Positions 52,475 to 62,659 of a DNA stretch of 64,000 nucleotides are shown in pieces. The notes beneath the pieces were generated by a model. It made no database searches and was not told the origin of the DNA. It was given only the letters and a program-made list of their open reading frames with translations. The DNA lies in contig CM062297.1 in NCBI GenBank assembly GCA_031216915.1, positions 181,498,350 through 181,562,349 of the forward strand, given 5' to 3'. The position numbers were made by a program, and so were the translations under genes. The stretch comes from Pictodentalium vernedei. Taxonomy: Eukaryota > Mollusca > Scaphopoda > Dentaliida > Dentaliidae. Numbering within the stretch: position 1 is the first letter of the stretch; every line of letters starts with the position of its first letter.

Positions 52475-52964
52475 TTAAACATATTTATTCATTTAAACAA
52501 GCTTTTAATTGAAAATAGTGTTTTCATTTTTGGAATTCACTAAAAACAAACCCAAAAAAGAGTTCTTAAGCAAGTTTGAATAGTATTTGCTGGCTTTGAC
52601 CATTACATTGGGTAAAGAGTTGATATCGATGACATTTACACTAAGGCTGTACAGTGCACAGGGTTAGTTATTCAGAAATGAAATTTTTTTATATCACCAG
52701 AAAGTGTGACTAACCCTGTGCAGTGCACAGGGTTAGTCACATTTCTGGTTATAAAAAAAATTTGGTAACTGCCATATCACATGCTACATGAAAATATATA
52801 ATGACTTAAAGGCTGTAAAAATGCTTTGGGTAAGTTAGTTACATGTCGTTACGTAGGGTGCTGGATTCAAGAAAACTGTTGAAATACTTATACTGGATTG
52901 TGGAAATTTTTTTAAGTGAATTCCAAAAACGAAAACATATTCTATTTTCAATTAATAGTGTGTT

Positions 52965-53300
52965 TTTATTGGAATTAACAACACTTTTGACAGCCAGGGT
53001 ATCTCACCCTCGGAGAGTTTTACGGTGTGGAGGAAGCCGGCGCACCAGAGAGAACCACTGAGTAATGGCAAGCAACTGTTCAACTCCCCAAGGTACTAAG
53101 TCCACACAAGCAGGGTCGGCATTTGTTGAAGTGCACCATTGAGTGCAGTATGCCTTAGTACACCCTGACCCTCACATGGGCAATCAGGATGAAGTGGCTT
53201 GCCCAAGGACACAGTGCGGTTGCACCTGGGCGGGGATCGAACCGTGAACCTCTCGGTTTGAAGTTCAATACCGTAACCACTGAGCTACCACCCTCCCTGT
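52965..53300 (-). mobile_element. tRNA-headed SINE
   Basis: Minus strand: A box TAGCTCAGTGGTTACGG, B box TTCACGGTTCGATCCCCGC, core 'gtgtccttgggcaagccact', body and tail. Undamaged version of 46670-46985. Confidence 0.85.
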
Positions 53301-53334
53301 TAAACATATACATATGCACTGCTGATCATACACT

Positions 53335-53654
53335 TCACTGGTCAGGTACCAGAAGCCACTATTGTGGCTTTTACTGAATCAGTAAAGTGTTGAAAGCCAC
53401 TTTAGTTTACTTTATACCACATTCATTAGCTTGTGTTTGCTCATCAGCAGAACAATGCTTTATACATGAAATTGTTTTGTTACAATTTATTAGAGAGTGC
53501 CAATTTGCACTCTCCAATAAATTATAACAAATCAATTATTTATCTAGAAAATCGTGCAAAACTAAGGCTCTCCTTGTTTGTAGCAATAAAATCTGTGAAA
53601 AAAATACATGTGATAAATCGCTTTTTGCAAAATAAATTTAGCACTCTATCAGTT
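53335..53654. mobile_element. TTAA MITE family C
   Basis: Duplicate of 47025-47326; right end 'gcactctatcag' before TTAA (53651-53658 region). Hairpin at 53477-53530. Confidence 0.7.
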
Positions 53655-53849
53655 AATGAGTATGCCCTTTATTGTGAAGCTGGGAGAACAATTTGGATTT
53701 ATAGCTTTAACCCTCTACACTCTGATGTCAAAATGGCAAGGTTTTCAACAGCAAATATTTCCAATAATGCAGTTTGATATTTAAACCAAATTATACCCTG
53801 TCTGACAGAGCTTCATGAGCTCTGTCAAACAAGATATACTTGGTTATTT

Positions 53850-54235
53850 ATTTATCATTTATTGAGGTTTAACGACACTTTAACAGCCAAGGTCATATCA
53901 TGTCAGTGACAGTTTTAGGCCGGAGGTACCCGGAGAGAACCACCGAGCAATGACAAGCAGCTGCCAGCTCCCCAACGTCGTAACTTCACACTGCAGCACA
54001 GGCAGGGTTAGATTGGGTTGATGACATGTGCAGTATGCCATAGTACACGGCTGGCATCGTGCCCCCCCCCCCCCCCCCCCCATATGGACAAACGGGGTTA
54101 AGTGCCTTGCCCAAGAACACACCAGTGGAGTCTGAATCGATCTCTCAGACGGTCACCCATCGAAGGTACTAACCAGGCTCAACATTGCTTAATTCGGTGA
54201 TCTAACGAGAACTGGTTACCGCAACGCCACCACGG
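53850..54235 (-). mobile_element. 5S rRNA-headed SINE with C20 tract
   Basis: Duplicate of 47517-47905. A run of 20 C (54062-54081) replaces C5 in the core region 'gatgcccccatatgg'-equivalent. Confidence 0.82.
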
Positions 54236-54329
54236 CTCCGATATAATTGGTAAATTCATAGTTAAACAAGAGAAAAACAGGGTGACTGGAGAAAATTCTG
54301 TTGCACAACCAGAGTGCTAGGGGTTATTA

Positions 54330-54668
54330 TTTAATTATTGATGTTTAAGGTCACATATTTTATGCACAATGGCTAATCATGACTGCGACAGTTTTACGGG
54401 TGGAGGAAGCGGAAGAGTACCCAGAGAGAACCACCGAGCAACAACGAGCAGCTGCCAGCTCCCCAACATCGTAACTCCGCACTGCAGCACAGGCAGGGTT
54501 AGATTGGTCGAAGATATGCGTACCATCGACATCATCGTGCCACTACGCGGGCAATGGAGATGAAGTGTCTTGCCCAAGGACACAACGCAGTTGCTGCAGG
54601 TGGGATTTGAACCGAGGACCTCTCGGCTTGCAGCCTGCACCTCTACCTACTGAGCCACTGCGCTCCCC
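54330..54668 (-). mobile_element. tRNA-headed SINE with repeat B tail
   Basis: Duplicate of 48000-48360 with the A box TGGCTCAGTAGGTAGAGG and an internal loss of about 22 bases around 54530 ('catcgacatcatcgtgcc'). Confidence 0.82.
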
Positions 54669-54802
54669 ATGTGTGCTGGGGGTTAAACTGTATTACAATT
54701 ATTAAACACTGAATCTCTTCTTTTAATCCTGAACCACATGTAAAACGGGTTAAAACTGAACATCCAGGGCTTAAACATCCATATACATGCTGATGAAGTT
54801 AA

Positions 54803-54981
54803 CCATTTGCCTAACATGAAATTCATGGCAGACAACACTTGCAAATAAAATTCTTGACCAACAAATTTTTTTTCCATTTCATTCATTGTCATAAGCTCTG
54901 TTTTTGAGACGGAAAATGAAAATTGAATAGTGATTTTGTGAATAACATTGGCCAGTTTTGGACATTACATTTTGTAAAGGG
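54803..54981. mobile_element. TTAA MITE family A, degraded
   Basis: Duplicate of 48498-48672; TTAA 54799-54802, TTAT 54982-54985. Confidence 0.7.
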
Positions 54982-55021
54982 TTATCGATTCGTCTCCTAT
55001 CTGTTACCTGAACAAGGTTCA

Positions 55022-55612
55022 ATTAAGAATTGAATGCAATTTTTATAATCTTTATTGGAGTATGAACGTGTGGGAATGGGTACAAATCCCAAAGGGATTC
55101 ATACAATTTGTACCCATTCTCCCACGTTCATACTCCAATAAAGATTATAAAAATTGCATTCATTCTAATAACTACATTCCGCAACTGTTTAAACTACTTT
55201 TTACCAAACAACAAAGCAGAAAGACGAAATAAAACATGTACGAACAAACGAGGCGAAAAAACCACCCTCACACAAAAGACAAAGCGCACAACTCTGATTT
55301 TTAATTTTCACAACTTTAGAAATGGAAACGAGTATTTTAGTAACGGGCTTTATGTCACAGTTGGGAAATGTCACCAAAGGAAACAGCAGCAGAGTTTATC
55401 ACTGCGAGAGGCAGCTAAAATTTGAAAACCCACCCAAACACCGCGCCGAATTACATTCTGTCAACTGCGCTCTACCGTAAATGCAGGTCAAAGTTCGACC
55501 AAATGTATTCATTGGAAAATGAATTACATTTGGTCATGACGTTTTTATCCAGCTGACCAATGGGAATTGAGTATTTGGACCCAAAATGTATAACTACATT
55601 AACAATGTAATT
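55022..55612. repeat. Repeat H, third copy
   Basis: Hairpin shortened ('gtacaaatcccaaagggatt'); body ends 'aacaatgtaatta'. The minus-strand frame of the other copies is interrupted by single-base insertions. Confidence 0.72.
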
Positions 55613-55829
55613 ATGTTGTTAGGAACTGTATGAGCTCTAACGAGAGAAATTTTCATATACACATCCAACAGCTAACATTGATAGATTCAATGAACATCTT
55701 TACCATTATCTTGTTTTGCCCACTTTCATCCTTTATGGAGGATCTATATTTTTATTTGTGTGCGATGTTTGAGCCTGCGATTATTCGAACAATTAATCAG
55801 ATGATATCTGAGGTATTTGTTTGTGTTGT

Positions 55830-56110
55830 TGGAGTTTAATGACATTTTCAACAGCCAGTGTCACATCGTGTTGGGCAGTTTTTGGGTGGTGGGAGCCGTA
55901 ATACCCACAGAGAACCACTAAGCTAGTAGCAAGCAACTGTCAGAGACTCTCCAACTTACTATCCTAACACACTGGCCAGCAGGGTTAGCACTGGTTGCAG
56001 GCAAGTGTACCATTGGTATGCCCCAGATGGACAATCAGGATTAAGTGTCTTTCTCCAGTGCACGATGAAGATGACATGGGTCAGGATCATTGACTTTTCA
56101 ATCACAAGTC
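55830..56110 (-). mobile_element. Diverged SINE, head lost
   Basis: Duplicate of 49565-49830. Confidence 0.62.
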
Positions 56111-56630
56111 CTAGGTGCTAATCAAAGAGCCAACAAGTTTCCCGATTAATTGTTGTAAATGTGCATCCCCCCAAAAAGGTTAAAATTTTAAAGTCTCCAG
56201 CTTTCATACTGACTTTGTAAGATGCTGCAAGTCAATATTAATGTTTAATGAGGGGTTTAATTTCAGTGATGGACTGCCTGAGAACCAAAACCATTTTTAT
56301 TTGTCTAAGCTATGAATATGTTTGCTGTACACCTTTCCTGTGTAACATATTTTAAAGTTATGGAAGAAGCATCACAAATTTCTACTGAATGCAACACACA
56401 AAGGGCAACAACTCTAAATTTTCAATAAATCTTTGTGATTTTTTAGATTGTGCGAGACACTGTTACCATAAAGCCACAAAACTAAAATCCAAATAATTAC
56501 TATTCCAAGTTATTATATACATGAAAACTTGTCATACATAACTGATGTAAGGCACACCACAGTTTACAGAAATCTGGTAAGCATTATTTAAGTGATTATA
56601 TAAGCACTGAAATAAAGGGTAGTTATTCTC
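56111..56630. other. No recognisable gene (duplicate of 49831-50360)
   Basis: Matches the corresponding part of copy 1 with scattered substitutions. Confidence 0.5.
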
Positions 56631-56634
56631 TTAA

Positions 56635-56871
56635 CTGGTGGCAGGCTAGATAATATTTTTGATGGGTCTGAATTTGTTATTCAAAATTTGATCTTTTATA
56701 AATTATTGGAGAGTGCCCCACAGGCACTCTCCAGTAATTTGTAATAGAATAAATTTATATAATTCTCAAATATTATATGCATTTGGCTGAACATGAAACA
56801 TGAACAAGGATTATGTTGGCTTTTGCTCAAGTTCTCTCATTTTTTTTAAAGCCCTTCTAGGACTCAACCAG
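56635..56871. mobile_element. TTAA MITE family C, diverged
   Basis: TTAA at 56631-56634 and 56872-56875. Duplicate of 50372-50594 with a 20-base insertion ('tctcattttttttaaagccc'). Confidence 0.75.
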
Positions 56872-57279
56872 TTAATTAAATAACTTGTATGATTGCTCCC
56901 CAAAACATTGTCCAATATGTTGTGATAAAATGCAGGACACCAAAACATGATAAGTTATTCAAGTTGTTACATCACCATTCACATTGCAAATACAAAACAC
57001 TGAACGAAGGGCAATAACTCGATTACTTGTGAATAAATTATGATTGCACTTGAACATGACATGGTTGATCTCAGGCAGCCCACCAAAATTACAGAAACAA
57101 TAATAACTGTTCAAGTTATTGCACAAAATTTAAATTTCAAGTGAAATACATGTACAGTGAATGAAATGCAATACCTCGCTTTATTTTGAACAAGTAATCG
57201 TATTTTCGAACGTGTCCCAAAACATCCTTGATATAAAACAGCAAAGCAAAACTGATCAAATCTAAAAACTATTATTTAA

Positions 57280-57510
57280 CCCTTTACCCAACGAATCGAC
57301 GGCATCCGCCCGCATGATATGCGAATTCAGCAGTTGGAAAATATTATTTTTCAAAAATTTCAACAAAACCATATCATGTGACCCCTCGTTGTAACGAGTT
57401 CATCGAGCTCGTTTCCAACGAGGGGTCACATGATATGGTTTTGTTGAAATTTTTTGAAAAAATGATATTTAAAATAATAAATTTTGATATCGTCTGAGTT
57501 GGGTAAAGGG
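57280..57510. mobile_element. TTAA MITE family A, reference copy
   Basis: TTAA at 57276-57279 and 57511-57514. Intact at 'gatatttaaaataataaa' (57463-57480), which is the empty counterpart of the Harbinger-like insertion at 20395. Confidence 0.9.
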
Positions 57511-57581
57511 TTAAGTTACTGCATAAACAGAGGTATTATCGTGGATGAACAAACATGCAGATGGGATAAAATGCTATTTCT

Positions 57582-57637
57582 CCCCCCCCACCCCCCCCCC
57601 CCTCCCCCCCCCCCCCCCTCCCCCCCCCCCCCCCCCA
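57582..57637. repeat. Interrupted poly-C tract
   Basis: C runs separated by single A or T, 56 bases in total; duplicate of the 33-base tract at 51301-51333. Confidence 0.9.
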
Positions 57638-57982
57638 CCACTATATGTGAAACATACGTGTGTCCCGGGTGAGACAGCAGGGTGGGATATTTGTATCCCA
57701 CCCACCCCACGTGACATACTCATTTGCATATTTTATTAGGTCGCCAGCACTATTTCATCATCGTCCTGCACAATTGTAAATAAACAAAATGGCTTCACAA
57801 TTTGCAAATATAAAAACTGATGAATTTGTCGCAGAGAAAAGAAATATAGAATTGAAATAGACTCAATATTTAATTATTATTCAAATATTAAACTTGATTT
57901 GTTTCAACCCCATGTTTCTCTGCAGGTTTAATAATATCACTGCACAAATTTATCGATCGATCAATAATATCACAATGCCCTT

Positions 57983-58205
57983 TACATTAGAGTTTGACAC
58001 ACACAAATTCATTAACCCCCTTTACGGACAGTGTTACAAATCAATTTTTTAGTATATACCTATGGTTATATACCTAACGTTTGTACGATCTTTCCGATGA
58101 AATTGTTCGTTTTTCGAAAGGACTATGACTTGATAAATTGGGTATGTCAGCACGCAACCGCCAATATCTATAATGACATAATCCTCGTGTGTGTGGGGAG
58201 AAAAA
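57983..58205. other. Unassigned sequence after the duplication
   Basis: First sequence beyond the duplicated block; no ORF with recognisable motif. Confidence 0.4.
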
Positions 58206-58345
58206 TCATCTTCGATGAGTCTGAAGGTGGGAATGGGGAAATCTCACCCTCGGGGCAAGATATTTGAACCATACCCTTGGGCAAGGCCTTGGGTCTGGTT
58301 CAAATATCTTGTTCTCCATCCAACCTCCAGACTCATCGGGGATCA
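58206..58345. repeat. Long hairpin, about 63-bp arms
   Basis: CGATGAGTCTGAAGGTGGGA pairs imperfectly with 'tccaacctccagactcatcg'; CAAGATATTTGAACCA pairs with TGGTTCAAATATCTTG; loop near 'gggcaaggcc'. Followed closely by a G40 tract. Confidence 0.75.
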
Positions 58346-58362
58346 TAATAATCCTTCTCTGT

Positions 58363-58402
<40 letters not shown>
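58363..58402. repeat. Poly-G tract, 40 G
   Basis: Uninterrupted run of 40 G, the same length as 10298-10337. Confidence 0.95.
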
Positions 58403-58403
<1 letters not shown>

Positions 58404-58476
58404 TTCACAGCTGCTCTTTCAGACACAAACTTGACTTGATTTGGTAATGCAGTCAGGAATATAATTAGCAGGTTAA

Positions 58477-58696
58477 CCCTTTATCTAACATGACCAGATT
58501 AATTAGCACTTGCAAAAAATAATTAACAATTTCCACTTTTTGCCCCCAAAAAACCCCAGCTTACAGGAATGAACTTGATGAGCTCATTCCAATGAGAGAT
58601 CATACGCTAAGTTTTGGAAGAAAAAACTGAAAAAAAAACTTGAGTAATTCTTATGAATAGCACTGGTCAGATATGGCCATTTTGACAGCAACTGGA
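58477..58696. mobile_element. TTAA MITE family A, old copy
   Basis: TTAA at 58473-58476 and 58697-58700. Left end CCCTTTATCTAACATG; right end eroded ('gacagcaactgga'). The hairpin is diverged ('gaatgaacttgatgagctca'). Confidence 0.65.
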
Positions 58697-58700
58697 TTAA

Positions 58701-59249
58701 GATTCAATTTCACAAGAGAGAATATTCAAAGAAAAAGAATATGTTGTTCACAACAGCCGCATCATCTTAAATTCTCAATAGAATATGCTACTAGAGACAA
58801 CTTCTGTGAGATTTTGAAGACTTCTGATTAGGGCAACACAAAAAAATTAACAGAATTTTATTTGAAATACTCTTAATCTCACAGGAAAATTTGTTTTGTT
58901 TATTCAAAGAAAAAAAAATACAATTGTTAGCTTTTTGACCGACAGATATTGTATTCCTATATTTTTATACAATGTTTATCAATTTTATAAACTGACAAGA
59001 CAATGGTCTATAAGACCATTTTGATGGGAATTTTCTCAAAAATAATTTTTTTTCAATTTTTTGAGTATTTAAAAAATTCACTATTTAGATTCTCCCACAC
59101 AAGAGCAAAAAATTAAAATTAACTTGATCAATTCATTTTAAACCTCACAAAAATCAAACACAGCAAAATCATGTGAATTTCTAGTTGACTGGAAATAAAG
59201 GAATGCAGAAATTGAAAGAAAAAAGATTTGTCACTTTTAAAATATTTAA
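58701..59249. other. No recognisable gene; very AT-rich
   Basis: No assignable repeat or ORF. Confidence 0.45.
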
Positions 59250-59257
59250 GCTGAAAA

Positions 59258-59484
59258 AAAGCAATCTGTCATTTACAAATAGAGGTCCCCAGAGGGTGAA
59301 TTTGCTAATGCTATCCCATATTGTGGATTAGAATTCCCCAATATATCCTCAGATTCCTCTTCTGTTTAGGCATGAGACCTTGATTCAGATTGAGGTTCAC
59401 AGAGTGTATGCTAGGATAGCATCACCAAATTCACCCACTGGGGACCTCATTCTGCAGATGACAGTCCAATTATTTTCAGGCTTG
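59258..59484. mobile_element. hAT-like MITE, copy 3
   Basis: Flanked by GCTGAAAA (59250-59257, 59485-59492). The left end has lost about 12 bases ('aaagcaatctgtc'). Confidence 0.82.
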
Positions 59485-59668
59485 GCTGAAAAACGGTCAG
59501 TTGTGGAATGTATATAGTACCAAGAATATTTATATTTAAAATAACAACATAAGCACCATTCATGTCAATAATATTGTACAAAAAGGCATGATTTTAACAA
59601 AAGCAATACCAGATACACACCACAGTGTTACAACACCCTCATACATGTGAAATTACCACATAAATACA

Positions 59669-59888
59669 CAAGCCAGAAAACTGACTGTCATCTGCAAAAT
59701 GAGGTCCCCAGCAGGTTAGCATCACTAAATTTACCCTGCTGTGAACCTCAATCTGAATCAGGTTCTTAAAACTGAACAGAAAGAGGTACCCCAGAGAATA
59801 AATTGACCCACTGTATGCGATAGAATCATCAAATTCACCCTCTGGGAACCTCATTCTGCAAATGTCAGACTGCTTATTTTCAAGCCTG
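59669..59888. mobile_element. hAT-like MITE, copy 4
   Basis: Flanked by an exact TAAATACA (59661-59668, 59889-59896). Ends CAAGCCAGAAAA and the complement of 'ttttcaagcctg'. Confidence 0.87.
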
Positions 59889-59899
59889 TAAATACATTA

Positions 59900-60414
59900 C
59901 ATAAAACACCATAATATAATGCAATTTTTACTATCTGGTTTAAATTGGCTACAGCAGGAAAAAAAAGAGAAGAAAAAGTGATGCATGTCAAAAAACATAA
60001 TCTGCATCATATGAAAACAAGGGAGGGTTATCCACCAGAATACAACCATTTCTAAAAAAAAAAATTTCTCCAAATTTGTAACTCGCCAATATATGAAAAT
60101 GGGGAACGTATACACAGAGAGCATGTATTCCGGTGTGACAAAGTTTGAAATTTAATGGAACATGTTAAACAAATCACAAGTTACATCAGAAATAGTAGCT
60201 TCAATCCCCCTGCCAACCTTTTGGTAAATGGCAGTCACAATTTTTTCCTTTGCTTTATTTTGGCTGCAATGCTAGGAGGTAACTGGTATCACATTGGAGT
60301 ATGATGATAACCACAATTACCAGTCATGTACACAGTACACAGCTGATGGCAGCATTTGCTAAAAAAGGATGCAGGTTGTTACACAAAATAGTTCTTTTTA
60401 TATTTAATAATTAA
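59900..60414. other. No recognisable gene
   Basis: AT-rich; nothing assignable. Confidence 0.4.
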
Positions 60415-60690
60415 TTATTAGGGTTTAATGACTCTTTAACAGCCAAGGTCATATCGTGTCAGTGACAGTTTTATGGGTGGAGGAAGCCGGAGTACCCGGG
60501 AGAAAAACGACGAGCAGCTCCCGCTCCCCAACATCGTAACTCCGCACTTCAGCACAGGCAGGGTTAGATTAGTTGAAGACATGAGCACCATCGATTATCG
60601 ACGTGGAGTATGCCTTAGTACAGGGCATCATCGTGGCCCCATTAGGACAATCGGGGTTAAGTGCCTTGCCGAAAGACACAACAGGAGAGC
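60415..60690 (-). mobile_element. SINE without its promoter head
   Basis: Minus strand: core 'gtgtctttcggcaaggcact', 'ggtgctcatgtcttcaacta', 'ctcccgggtactccggctt', 'cactgacacgatatgacctt' and 'gagtcattaaacccta' tail. The head is replaced by a C14-15 tract joined to the Penelope-like fragment. Confidence 0.78.
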
Positions 60691-60705
60691 CCCCCCCCCC
60701 CCCCC

Positions 60706-61560
60706 TCCTTTACTAAAAATCTCAATTAAGGCGAAGGGGCTACAGTGGGACTTTTATTGAAAAGGCAATTGCAGAAAGTCGACAAATTGGACCCTAAATC
60801 CCTCTTAGAAATTCTGAATAAAAGTGACAAAAATAAATCGGAAAGGGTACCCCTAGTTACAACGTATTCTGCGGCTCTTCCGGAGATACGACAAATTGTT
60901 CATAAATATCTCCATATACTTCATGAATCCGAGCGGATGAAGGGAATCTTCCCGGAAGAGCCACTCATCGCACACAGGAGAGATCAAAATTTATGTGACA
61001 TTCTTGCACATAGAAAAACAGCTAAATGTATTAACCTCCCCCCAGCTTTATGTACGAAAGATTGTATTGTTTGTGGAAAGATAAGGAGGATGCGCCGATT
61101 TGGAAAACATGTGACATGACTGTATATCTAGGGGAGACCAAGCGTACGGTAGGTGAGAGACTGAAGGAACATTTAAGAGATGTGCGATTGCATGAGGACA
61201 AACCATCCTATGATCATTTCAATTGTGATGGACACTGCAGTGAGCAAGATGTAAGGGTTTGCGGTCTTGGAATTTATAAGTGGGGGGAAGAGAGAGAGGC
61301 TAGTTAGAGAGGAAATGTGGATACAGAAGTTGAGTACGGGAACGGGCCCTAATTTTCAACGCAAGACTGAACAATGCAGGACTGGCGTATTATTTGTTTA
61401 TTTGTGACGCTGTCAGGGGTCTTATGTATAGAACGTCATCCTTTGTATACTTAACGTTTTCTTGAGTTAATCCAAGATTAACCAGTATGTGTTCAATTAT
61501 GTGATAGGAATAATGTAAACTCTACTTTCAATTAAGCACTGAAGAAGGCCAAGGGCCAAA
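60706..61560 (+). pseudogene. Penelope-like retroelement, C-terminal part with GIY-YIG endonuclease
   Basis: Two overlapping frames. The first (60745-61119) has RVPLVTTYSAALPEI, 'IVHKYLHILHESERM', 'GIFPEEPLIAHRRDQNLCDI' and CTKDCIVC, matching the linker after the reverse transcriptase of Penelope-like elements. The second (61050-61307) has VYLGETKRTVGERLKEHLRD and HFNCDGHCSEQDVRVCGL, the GIY-YIG endonuclease with its Y..GET..R and H-rich tail. A small deletion and frameshift near 61110 join them. The reverse transcriptase is absent (5' truncated at a poly-C junction). In living relatives this protein nicks DNA and primes reverse transcription. Confidence 0.85.
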
Positions 61561-61570
61561 AGCTCTGCTA
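61534..61570 (+). ncRNA. Hammerhead-like motif at the Penelope 3' end (degenerate)
   Basis: AGC-ACTGAAGA-AGGCCAAGGGCC-AAAAGCT: a CUGANGA-like word, a GGCC/GGCC stem and an A-rich word where an active hammerhead has GAAA, enclosed by AGC/GCT. Penelope-like elements are known to carry hammerhead ribozymes. The G12 equivalent is A here, so activity is unlikely. Confidence 0.35.
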
Positions 61571-61635
61571 AGTGAGCATTTTTGTTACACTTCTAAACAT
61601 CCAGGGTTTCTATGTCCATATACAATGCTTGTTGA

Positions 61636-61886
61636 CGGGCTTGAAAATAAGCAGTGACATTTGCAGAATGAGGTCCCCAGAGGGTGGATTTGATGATGCT
61701 ATCCCATACAGTGGACCAATATATCCTCTGGGTACCTCTTTCTGTTTAGTTTAGAGACCCTGATTCAGATTGAGGTTCACAGAGGGTAAATTTAGTGATG
61801 CTACCCTGCTATGCAGTGTAGCATCACTAAATTCACCCTCTGGGGACCTCATTTTGCAGATGACAGTATGCTTATTTTCTGGCTTG
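61636..61886. mobile_element. hAT-like MITE, copy 5
   Basis: Flanked by CTTGTTGA (61628-61635) and CTTATTGA (61887-61894), one mismatch in eight. Start CGGGCTTGAAAATAAGCAG. Confidence 0.83.
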
Positions 61887-61899
61887 CTTATTGAACAAG

Positions 61900-62655
61900 C
61901 CGACAATTTTGTCTCCTATCTGTAGCTGCCTCAGCAGGGAATAGAAAAATTCATCTCAGGAAGTGAAATGAATGAGTTTTGAAGAGGTCAGAAACTATAT
62001 GAGGCTGAGCTCCAATGAGAAATTGTTATATGAAAATCCAACAGCTATGCTTGTACACTGGATGAAGTACTCACAGCTCAATGCATTTCTCATACAACTG
62101 AATTATCAAGCAGCCCTTAACCTCACAAATTGTTTAAAATTATTGCAAAGTTGTCAACTGTTTTCTTTTGGAAAGTTTCACAACTCCAATCAAACATTCA
62201 CCAAAGAGACAGGCATGCCTTGTTGTGCAGGATAATACCTTGGCTTTTTCAAAACTTTCTCAGTATCATTGAAGTCACAGAACTGACCTTTAATTTAAAA
62301 TCAACATGTCATTTGTTGAAAGATGATTTGATTATATTCAACACTAAATGCATTTCAACTTTCCTTCCATCAATCGAAAATTGATTGATAAAATATTTTT
62401 CATCCAACATTTCATAGCACCTGCACTCAAACCCCCATTTGTTTAAAACAAAAAATTTATGCCCATTTGTTTAAAAATGCAATGGTTCATTTTATTTTAT
62501 TGCTGTGGATTGATCCAATCAGGAAAGTCAGCTTAAAATATACTGGAAACGAAACTTTTATGATCTGATTCACACTTTCATTCCCAAATTCAAACAGAAA
62601 TGTAGTTCTCTGTTATAACAAGTTTTACTATGATGTATATGGTAGATAACTCTTC
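61900..62655. other. No recognisable gene
   Basis: 87- and 84-codon plus-strand frames overlap here; neither shows a motif. Confidence 0.4.
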
Positions 62656-62659
62656 TTCT

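Larger units (their letters stand above)
51780..57982. repeat. 6.2-kb duplicated block, copy 2 (from the gap)
   Basis: Same order of elements as 45455-51679. Notable differences: 45 bases corresponding to 46066-46110 (one hairpin arm) are missing at about 52396; C5 at 47746-47750 is C20 at 54062-54081; the SINE head lost at 46985 is intact at 53250-53300. Confidence 0.92.

Noticed and set aside
58031..58439. ORFs through the large hairpin and G40 tract
   Set aside because: The poly-Gly run is the G tract and the rest is the hairpin; no motif.
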